DNA from: Prolixibacteraceae bacterium
Lineage (GTDB): Bacteria; Bacteroidota; Bacteroidia; Bacteroidales; Prolixibacteraceae
NCBI GenBank assembly: GCA_027858145.1
Contig: JAQIDF010000149.1
Span: forward strand, 1 to 26,567
DNA: 26,567 nt
Direction: 5' to 3'
The notes under the pieces were generated by a model. The model did not search any database. It saw nothing but the letters and a program-made list of their open reading frames with translations, and was not told where the DNA came from. This document shows positions 20,398 through 26,567 of the stretch, piece after piece (positions within the stretch are counted from its first letter, which is position 1; each line of letters begins with the position of its first letter). Both the position numbers and the translations under genes were made by a program.

Positions 20398-22561
20398 AGT
20401 TAATGTTAAAAGAACCATGCAGCAATTGTTCAGCCGAAGATTTGCCTATAAAAAAATTAACCTTACCCTTTTCAAGATTGAATTCATGTTTCTCTACATC
20501 CCAATATTTCAGGTCTTCAGTTTTTAGTTCAATCGAAACTCTTTTAGTTTCGCCGGCCGGAATTGTAAGCCTGTCGAAACCTTTTAGTGCAATTCGTGGG
20601 CGATCAATTTTCGATTCTGGGAAACTTACATATAGCTGAGGCACTTCATCTCCATCCAGCTTCCCGGTATTGGTAATCTCAAATTGAATCGGGATTGTAT
20701 CATCATCTTCAAATGTGTTATTTGAAAGCTTGAGGTTTGAATATTCAAAATTGGTATACGAAAGACCGTATCCAAAAGGAAAAAGTGGCTGGTGTTTATC
20801 ATACATGTAGGTGCGTCCGTTGCGAATATTATAGTCGAGTATAGGTAACAGGTGATCGATAGATGCCGACCAGGTTTGAACGAGTCTTCCGGCCGGATTG
20901 GTTTTCCCGAACAGCACATCGGACAAGCCGTTGCCCAGCTCCTGGCTCGATTGTGAAATATGCAAAATGGCAGGAATATTATCTTTTGACCAGTTAATGG
21001 CATACGGAAAGCTTGAAACGAGTACCAAAACAGTATTTGGATTGGCCGCGTACACAAGTTTGGCCAGGTCTTCTTGTTCCAGGGAAATAGCCTGTCGGTC
21101 TACATCTTCGCGTCCGTCGCTGAAAACGTAGTTTTCTCCCCAGGGTAAGTTATAACCCAACGGATGATTTCCAATACATACGATAGCCATATCTGCTTTT
21201 TGAGCCGCTATTACAGCCGAATCAGCCTTGTTGGTTTTTGTGAAGAACACTTCCACGCCGGGGCCAACGGCATTTCTGATTCCGTCAACAACTGTTACTT
21301 TGTAGGGCGGTGTGCCTGAGTACCAGTCGGAAATAACCATGTTTGCACTGGGGCCTATAACAGCTATACTTTTGATTTCATTTTTGTTAATGGGTAAAAT
21401 GTTGTTTTCATTCTTAAGAAGAACTACCGATTTGGCCGTTGCCTCACGTGCCAGTTGCCTGGCTTCAGGTTTTTTCCATAAGTCAACTGTATCAGCAATA
21501 CCTATTTTATCGTATGGGTTTTCCGGCGAATCGTCTAATAATCCTAAGCGAAGTAAAACCCTCAGAACGCCTCGTACAGCTCTGTCAATTTCTTTTTCCG
21601 GGATCATTCCTTTTTGAATGGATTCAGTAAGTGGTTCTTTATAATCATCAAGAAACATATTGATACCGGCATTGATGCAACCTTCAGCGGCCTCGTTGAG
21701 GTTAGGGTAATAGTTATGGTGGGTAACCAGTTGCCGGTATGCCCCACCATCAGTAGCAATAATGCCGTTTTGTCCCCATTCGTTTATGGTTACTTCACGC
21801 AGAACGGGATGAACGGCACATGGAATGCCGTTATATTTGTTGTAGGCCGCCATGTAAGCCCGTGAACCACCTTCGGTTATGCCTTTATAAAACGGGTAGC
21901 CATAGTATTCACGAAATAATCGTTCATCGAAGTTAGATGAGTTTTTCACTCGCACATTCTCGTTGCTGTTGGCCAAAAAGTGTTTCATTAACGATGCTGT
22001 TTTCCAATATTTCGGGTGGTCGCCCTGCAGTCCTTTTACAAAAGCAACCGTCATGCGGGCTGTCAGAAAGGCATCTTCGCCATAGCATTCTTCTGTGCGT
22101 CCCCAACGAATGTCGCGTCCCAGATCGGCATTAGGTGAAAACACAATGAGCCCGGCACTTTCGTATTTCGGACTTTGAGTGAGATATCGGGCCTCGTCGG
22201 CTTCCCACGATGCAATGCGTTTTATTAAATCGGTATCCCAGGTTTGTGCCAGGCCATAAGCCTGTGGAAAAGTAGTTGTTGCTGATGCACCTTCCCCTGT
22301 AACAGCCCAGTTGGCAGGACCACTTAACGCCAGTCCGTGAAGCCCTTCTACCGTTCGGGTGCCTTTTACTCCCAAGCGTGGTATTGACGGCCGGGTTGAA
22401 AGACAGTTGATTTTTTCTTCCAGTGTCATCAGCGAAATCAAATTGTCAAAACGGGTTTCTTCATCCAGTGAAGGATTTTGAAACGAATACTGATAATCCT
22501 GAGCATTCAGAAAAAGAGGAAAGATGAAAATGAACAATGCGGTTAATGGTTTGAATATCAT
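20396..22561 (-). CDS. Glycoside hydrolase family 3 enzyme, secreted
   Basis: A 721-aa protein with signal peptide MIFKPLTALFIFIFPLFLNA. The GH3 (alpha/beta)8 domain covers about 35-345: VEGLHGLALSG, TTTFPQAYGLAQTWD, FSPNADLGRDIRWGRTEECYGED, KHF (193-195), and NGIIATDGGAY where D271 is the expected nucleophile. The (alpha/beta)6 sandwich follows (SVVLLKNENNILPI, AVIGPSA), then a fibronectin-III-like C-terminal domain (FPFGYGLSYTNFEYS, GDEVPQLYVSFPES). The order and the EECYGED motif resemble beta-xylosidase/arabinofuranosidase or beta-glucosidase members. The nucleophile context TDGGA differs slightly from the usual SDW/SDC. It converges on the pectate lyase and likely trims plant cell wall oligosaccharides in the periplasm; linkage specificity is not readable. 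Confidence 0.9.
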   Translation of the reverse strand: MIFKPLTALFIFIFPLFLNAQDYQYSFQNPSLDEETRFDNLISLMTLEEKINCLSTRPSIPRLGVKGTRTVEGLHGLALSGPANWAVTGEGASATTTFPQAYGLAQTWDTDLIKRIASWEADEARYLTQSPKYESAGLIVFSPNADLGRDIRWGRTEECYGEDAFLTARMTVAFVKGLQGDHPKYWKTASLMKHFLANSNENVRVKNSSNFDERLFREYYGYPFYKGITEGGSRAYMAAYNKYNGIPCAVHPVLREVTINEWGQNGIIATDGGAYRQLVTHHNYYPNLNEAAEGCINAGINMFLDDYKEPLTESIQKGMIPEKEIDRAVRGVLRVLLRLGLLDDSPENPYDKIGIADTVDLWKKPEARQLAREATAKSVVLLKNENNILPINKNEIKSIAVIGPSANMVISDWYSGTPPYKVTVVDGIRNAVGPGVEVFFTKTNKADSAVIAAQKADMAIVCIGNHPLGYNLPWGENYVFSDGREDVDRQAISLEQEDLAKLVYAANPNTVLVLVSSFPYAINWSKDNIPAILHISQSSQELGNGLSDVLFGKTNPAGRLVQTWSASIDHLLPILDYNIRNGRTYMYDKHQPLFPFGYGLSYTNFEYSNLKLSNNTFEDDDTIPIQFEITNTGKLDGDEVPQLYVSFPESKIDRPRIALKGFDRLTIPAGETKRVSIELKTEDLKYWDVEKHEFNLEKGKVNFFIGKSSAEQLLHGSFNIN

Positions 22562-22675
22562 AATATTTACATTTGCAAGCCCTTGATGATATTAAAACTT
22601 CTAATTTTTATAGCCTTGTTATATCAAAGACTTTTAGGTTAATTGTTAGGTGTTAACGGTATAAATATAATAAAA

Positions 22676-22701
22676 AAGGGTTGCCTTAACAGACAACCCT
22701 T
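22676..22701 (-). terminator. Terminator of the TonB-dependent receptor gene
   Basis: On the minus strand, AAGGGTTG pairs with CAACCCTT (22694-22701/22676-22683) and the stem is followed by TTTTTATTATA. It starts 20 bp beyond the receptor's stop codon. Confidence 0.8.
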
Positions 22702-22720
22702 CGCTTGACTTGCAAAATAA

Positions 22721-24766
22721 TTATTTGAATTCAATTTTCTTGGCTAACCCTAATTTTAGCCATCTGCCGGGCTGTGGTATGTTCCCGAAATCGTAGTGTG
22801 ATACATCAAACAGGTTTTTGGCTTCAGCAGAAATATTCCATCCGTTTTTTTGCCATCCAACTTTCAGGTCAACTGTCCAAAATGGATCATAATCGGTCAT
22901 GCCTTTTGATTTTTTATCCTCAAATTTTTCGTATTGCCCGTTTCTGTCCTGATAAGCAACATGCCAGTTTGCTATAATATTCTTCCAAATATTATGGTTC
23001 AAACTAAAATCGAAGCGGTGTTTCAGGTAGTTGAGTGAGTAATTTGAAATTAGCTGGCTCTCAATTTGTTGCTGGTCGATAAACGTGTATGCAATCTTTG
23101 CCGAGTTTAACACGTTCTGATTTTCTATTAACGTGGTAAAATTAATTTTGGCATTAACTTCAATTCCCAAAGTGTTTAGTTCAGTGTAATTGATGGTTCG
23201 CCATTTGTCTTCAGTGGTTTCGCGTACCCAGTCAATCATGTTTTTACCCTGTGTAAAAAAACCGGTCACTGATGCTTTCAGGAAATCATTTTTAAACCGG
23301 GTACCTAAATCGTATCCCAATGCTTCTTCGGGCAGTAGGGTTGGGTTACCTTCGTTATTCGGGCTTGTATAGTATAAATCGGTAAAAGTGGGCATGCGCA
23401 TTGTTTTGTTTACCGAAGCAAAAAGTGCAAAATTCCGGTTTACATCGTATGCTACATCAATTCCGGGGTAAATGAAAATTTCTTTTTCAAGATCGGTGTT
23501 ATATGTGAAATTAATGCCGGCATTTATCATTAATTTATTAAAATACTGTTTATGTCCGGCAAAAGCCGAAAAGTTTGTGCGCCCGTGATATTTATCGAGC
23601 AAGATGGTGTCGTTTACAGGACTGTAAATCAGATCGGAGGCTTCTTCTCCCAGGTTGTTACTGAAAATTTGTTCGTTACGGGTATCAAGGCCTATTGTTG
23701 TGGTTGCTGATGTGCCATGCAGGTAATTAAACAGAAGGTTGCCGCCCCAAACATTCGTAGTGTGGAAATTGCTGTAGGCTGGTGGGTTATCCCTGAAAAG
23801 CAAAAAGCGGTCGTTATTACGCCTGTAATATGTGCGTGGATTAATTAGAAGTTTGCCGGTTTTAATCTTTAAAGAAGCGGCTGTAAAGTAAGTCTGTATC
23901 TCTTCGTATTGATTAGGATAGGCAGCTGTGTAAAAGTTATTGGCACCAAATGCCCTGTCGGTGGCACCTGCCTGAATGTTGAGTTTGGATGTTTTTCCAA
24001 CCCGGGTTCCGTGGTAAAAAAAGGAGCGGTTTTTAAAATCGGTGTTGTCGATGTATCCGTCGCTTGCCGAGCGTTGTGCGCTGATAAGGTGCCCGGTGTT
24101 CTTAATAATAAATCCGGCACTTATGAGTTCCTTGTTTAAATTGTGTTGGCCGTATTCAGCCTTTGCTCTGATATATGATTGCTCAGATGCTGAAGTTACA
24201 ATGTTTATGGCACCACTAAATGCTCCGGGACCAAATTTCCAGGCTCCGGGACCTTTGAGAATTTCAATACGTTTGATGGATGATAAATCGATGGGAAGGT
24301 TGAGATTGTGGTGTCCGGTTTGAGGGTCGGTAACGTTCATGCCGTTGAGGAGGATAAGTGTCTGGTCGAATGAACCGCCGCGGATGGAAATATCGGATTG
24401 CATCCCGTTGGTTCCGCGCTGCCTGATGTCGATGTTTGATGCGTATTCAATCAGTTCGTCGACCGAGGCGACCGCCGCTTGCTCAATCTCTTTTTGGTTA
24501 ATGGTAACAACCACACGGCTGATGTTTGAATAGCTTTCTGGTAATTCATCAGAAGTGACATCGATGGCTTCAAGGTCGTAATTGCGGCTTACTGTAGTGT
24601 CAGCTTCCTGTGCTGTGGCATCATCGGGATTGGCAAACAGCAGGTAAGCAGCCGAAAGTGTGCCAATACGCACAACTCTTTTCAGACTGTTAAATACCGC
24701 GTAGTTGGTGTTATCCCATTTGCGGAAAGTAACAGTCTTCTTTTTAATGAATTTGTTTTTCTTCAT
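22721..24766 (-). CDS. TonB-dependent outer-membrane receptor, BtuB-like size class
   Basis: A 681-aa receptor. The first 52 residues are a basic stretch (MKKNKFIKKKTVTFRKW), then NYAVFNSLKRVVRIGTLSAAYLLFA, resembling the extended leaders of Bacteroidota cobalamin-type receptors. A TonB-box-like EAIDVTS is at 66-72. The plug domain spans roughly 84-190 (SDISIRGGSFDQTLILLNGM, RIEILKGPGAWKFGPGAFSGAINIVT). The rest is a 22-strand-type barrel with FALFASVNKTMRMPTFTDLYY and a C-terminal aromatic strand ending GLAKKIEFK. At 681 aa it is far smaller than SusC proteins (about 1000 aa) and no SusD follows, so polysaccharide import is unlikely. Vitamin B12, a siderophore or another small ligand is possible; I see no cobalamin riboswitch in the 112-bp upstream gap. 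Confidence 0.88.
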   Translation of the reverse strand: MKKNKFIKKKTVTFRKWDNTNYAVFNSLKRVVRIGTLSAAYLLFANPDDATAQEADTTVSRNYDLEAIDVTSDELPESYSNISRVVVTINQKEIEQAAVASVDELIEYASNIDIRQRGTNGMQSDISIRGGSFDQTLILLNGMNVTDPQTGHHNLNLPIDLSSIKRIEILKGPGAWKFGPGAFSGAINIVTSASEQSYIRAKAEYGQHNLNKELISAGFIIKNTGHLISAQRSASDGYIDNTDFKNRSFFYHGTRVGKTSKLNIQAGATDRAFGANNFYTAAYPNQYEEIQTYFTAASLKIKTGKLLINPRTYYRRNNDRFLLFRDNPPAYSNFHTTNVWGGNLLFNYLHGTSATTTIGLDTRNEQIFSNNLGEEASDLIYSPVNDTILLDKYHGRTNFSAFAGHKQYFNKLMINAGINFTYNTDLEKEIFIYPGIDVAYDVNRNFALFASVNKTMRMPTFTDLYYTSPNNEGNPTLLPEEALGYDLGTRFKNDFLKASVTGFFTQGKNMIDWVRETTEDKWRTINYTELNTLGIEVNAKINFTTLIENQNVLNSAKIAYTFIDQQQIESQLISNYSLNYLKHRFDFSLNHNIWKNIIANWHVAYQDRNGQYEKFEDKKSKGMTDYDPFWTVDLKVGWQKNGWNISAEAKNLFDVSHYDFGNIPQPGRWLKLGLAKKIEFK

Positions 24767-24794
24767 TTAATTATATTTAAGGTTTAAAAAGCTG

Positions 24795-24828
24795 CAAATA
24801 TAGGCATATCGGCAGCAAAAAGAACAAA
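24795..24828 (-). promoter_or_regulatory. Promoter of the TonB-dependent receptor gene
   Basis: On the minus strand TATATTTG (24802-24795) matches TAnnTTTG exactly, with TTTG (24828-24825) 22 bp upstream as a -33 candidate. It lies about 30 bp before the receptor ATG at 24766, indicating transcription separate from the helicase gene upstream. Confidence 0.5.
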
Positions 24829-24878
24829 TTGTATTCTTTTTTGTATTTTATAATGTCTAACATTCTTGTATTATATTG

Positions 24879-26231
24879 TCAAATGAGACTAATTCTCACC
24901 TTCTTATTTTTAAGTTTGCTATTATTGGTTTTTGCGATAAGCACTTCAGCTATTTCTGCATGTACACCAGCATACGTGCAATTCTGTTTGATTTCAATAA
25001 CACCTAGTTGATCTTTTTGAATCTGCCCCTGCTTAATAAATAAACCGACAACATCTCCTTTTGATATTTTATCTCGTCTTCCTCCGGTAATATACAAGGT
25101 AAGCCATTTTACTGGCGAAGGAAGCGTAGCTATTTGTTGATCTTCAATATTTAGGCTCTCCGGCGCAATTTCCTGAATAAAATCTGGCAGTTCTTCTTCT
25201 TTAAAATGCAAAATATAGGCAATGCCATTGCGATTCATACGGGCAGTTCGTCCGTTCCTGTGGGTGAATTCTTTATTGCGTAGCGGGAGGTGATAGTGAA
25301 GAATAAATTTTATTTCGGGAATATCAAGTCCACGAGCAGCCAAATCGGTTGCCAGCAGGAGTTGATTTGTGCCATTTCTAAATTTAACCAACGCTCGCTC
25401 CCGATCAATTTGTTCCATACCGCCATGAAAACACTCGTGATGAATATGATTCTCAGTTAAAAAATCACTTACACGCTCCAGTGCATCCTTGAAATTACAA
25501 AATATAATTCCAGGTTGGTTGCCAATAAAAGCGAGTGCTTTTTTCAAAGTTTTCAACTTATCCTTTTCGGGCGAAAAAATTGTTTTAATCGTTAGTTGAG
25601 AAATACCTTCCTGAAGGTAGTTGATACAGACGGGTTTTTGTAATCCTACAAATTCCGGTATTTTGGCATCACTGGTAGCTGAAGTTAGAATCCTTTGCTT
25701 AACATTGGGGAGCGCTTCAACAATCTCGGCCATTTCCTTTTCAAAACCTATTTCCAACGATTTATCAAATTCATCGAGTACTAGCGTATTAATATGCTCC
25801 AACGAAAATTTATCTCTTCTAATTCTGTCGGCTATTCGCCCGGGTGTGCCAATAAGAATTGCCGGTCGATGTTTTAAATCAATCTTATCGAGCGAACCGG
25901 CACGGCCACCATAAACGGCATTTACCTTAAAGCCCGATCCCATTTTTCGGATTACCTGTTCAATTTGTTGAGCCAATTCACGCGAGGGAACCAATATAAG
26001 AATCTGAATCTCGGTGCAGTTTACATCAAGTGGTTCGATTAAAGGCAAAAGAAAGGCCAGGGTTTTACCAGTTCCTGTAGGTGAAAGCAATATTACATCC
26101 GACTTCAATTGTATCGTTTTATATGCCTCCCGCTGCATGGGATTTAGTGCTGTGATTTCAAATTTATTTAAAAAAGAGCCGGTGAGCTTATCGTCGGAAA
26201 TTTCTTTTTGATCTTTAATTCTTTTTGACAT
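24879..26231 (-). CDS. DEAD-box RNA helicase, DbpA-like, with DEFD motif
   Basis: A 450-aa ATP-dependent RNA helicase. Motifs in order: Q-motif Q33 (LNPMQREA), Walker A SPTGTGKT (50-57), PSRELA (82-87), TPGR (129-132), motif II DEFD (153-156) instead of DEAD, SAT (184-186), IIFCNF, ATDLAARGLD (294-303) and motif VI HRNGRTAR (324-331) instead of the common HRxGRxGR. Residues about 374-450 (VKWLTLYITGGRRDKISKGD, QLGVIEI) match the DbpA C-terminal RNA-binding domain, which in E. coli DbpA recognises 23S rRNA. A role in large-subunit ribosome assembly is inferred from that domain. It is a separate unit from the receptor gene downstream. Confidence 0.9.
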   Translation of the reverse strand: MSKRIKDQKEISDDKLTGSFLNKFEITALNPMQREAYKTIQLKSDVILLSPTGTGKTLAFLLPLIEPLDVNCTEIQILILVPSRELAQQIEQVIRKMGSGFKVNAVYGGRAGSLDKIDLKHRPAILIGTPGRIADRIRRDKFSLEHINTLVLDEFDKSLEIGFEKEMAEIVEALPNVKQRILTSATSDAKIPEFVGLQKPVCINYLQEGISQLTIKTIFSPEKDKLKTLKKALAFIGNQPGIIFCNFKDALERVSDFLTENHIHHECFHGGMEQIDRERALVKFRNGTNQLLLATDLAARGLDIPEIKFILHYHLPLRNKEFTHRNGRTARMNRNGIAYILHFKEEELPDFIQEIAPESLNIEDQQIATLPSPVKWLTLYITGGRRDKISKGDVVGLFIKQGQIQKDQLGVIEIKQNCTYAGVHAEIAEVLIAKTNNSKLKNKKVRISLI

Positions 26232-26348
26232 TTAGTATCTGTTCTGTTTATTATAATATTTTGTTTATCTGGTTTATAACACCCCATGTCATTACTCCAC
26301 TTCAATCTGTAATCTTGCTTGTTAATAAGCACTTAAAAGTTTTACTAA

Positions 26349-26567
26349 CTATCGTTTTACCAAATCATGAGCAACCTTGTTGGCTTGTTCCAGTATTTCT
26401 TCTTCGCCCGGTACATGGCGGTTTTCCATGAGTATTTTGCCATCGCAGATTACGGTATCCACGCAGTTGCCGTTGGCTGAATACACAAGGTTTGAAATAA
26501 GGTTGAAGTTGGGTGTCATCTCGGGAAGTTGTAAATCGACCAGTGAAATATCGGCCAGGTAACCTTC
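26349..26567 (-). CDS. Amidohydrolase C-terminal fragment (MTA/SAH deaminase-like), cut by window edge
   Basis: Reverse-strand reading from 26567 gives 72 in-frame residues to the stop at 26349-26351: GYLADISLVDLQLPEMTP, then NLISNLVYSANGNCVDTVIC and DGKILMENRHVPGEEEIL. The G.xADI..VD pattern, the NLVYSANG segment and VDTVICDGKILM are the usual C-terminal strands of the amidohydrolase family that includes 5'-methylthioadenosine/S-adenosylhomocysteine deaminases and guanine/atrazine-type hydrolases. The catalytic metal site lies outside the window, so the substrate cannot be assigned. It reads toward the helicase gene, with a 117-bp gap in which I see no terminator. Confidence 0.82.
   Translation of the reverse strand, partial: EGYLADISLVDLQLPEMTPNFNLISNLVYSANGNCVDTVICDGKILMENRHVPGEEEILEQANKVAHDLVKR

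Noticed and set aside
22721..24766. SusC-type receptor making a PUL with the GH3 and pectate lyase
   Set aside because: 681 aa is too short for SusC, no carboxypeptidase-like N-terminal domain or SusD partner is seen, and a terminator separates it from the GH3 gene.

Overview
The window is a chromosomal segment of a Bacteroidota bacterium. My best guess is a Marinilabiliales/Prolixibacteraceae-like marine or sediment lineage, but the genus cannot be fixed from sequence alone. The evidence is a secreted enzyme with a C-terminal type IX secretion (T9SS) sorting domain, a TonB-dependent receptor, promoters fitting the Bacteroidota TAnnTTTG/TTTG pattern, lipoprotein SBPs, a long (617 aa) IspG, and AT-rich intergenic DNA. 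No tRNA, rRNA, CRISPR array, IS element or phage gene is visible.

Positions 1-14670 form a hexuronate catabolism locus. On the minus strand, a LacI-family repressor is followed by uronate isomerase uxaC (cut by the window edge). Divergently, a plus-strand operon of 12 genes runs from 1388 to a strong terminator near 14636-14669: KDG kinase (kdgK), KDPG aldolase (eda), an SDR-type mannonate oxidoreductase, a second PfkB kinase, an orphan XylF-like lipoprotein, a LarA-family nickel-pincer racemase/epimerase, a Gfo/Idh/MocA oxidoreductase, 6-phosphogluconate dehydrogenase (gnd), a TRAP transporter (dctP-dctQ-dctM) and a tagaturonate epimerase (uxaE). A perfect 18-bp LacI-type palindrome overlaps the -33 box of the operon promoter.

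The standard route can be read directly: TRAP import; UxaC makes fructuronate or tagaturonate; UxaE converts tagaturonate to fructuronate; the SDR makes mannonate; a mannonate dehydratase (UxuA, not in the window) makes KDG; KdgK and Eda give pyruvate plus glyceraldehyde-3-phosphate. The middle of the operon is not explained by this. A LarA-type epimerase, a divergent PfkB kinase and gnd, without zwf or pgl, suggest a second outlet: mannonate to gluconate (C2 epimerisation), gluconate to 6-phosphogluconate, then ribulose-5-phosphate plus NADPH. This is the main hypothesis of the report and it is inference.

Junctions inside the operon carry stem-loops. Two of them (2424-2506 and 4056-4200) share the layout hairpin, then GGAGTCATTA, then short tandem repeats built on ACTAATGAC.

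Positions 14671-26567 hold apparently independent genes: a minimal cytoplasmic histidine kinase, ispG, a YceI-family protein (minus), a secreted PL1-like pectate lyase with T9SS domain (plus) and a GH3 glycosidase (minus) converging on a bidirectional terminator, a BtuB-like TonB-dependent receptor (minus), a DbpA-like DEAD-box helicase with DEFD motif (minus), and the C-terminus of an amidohydrolase (minus). The pectate lyase and GH3 enzyme fit the uronate theme, since pectin breakdown yields galacturonate, but no SusC/SusD pair is present.
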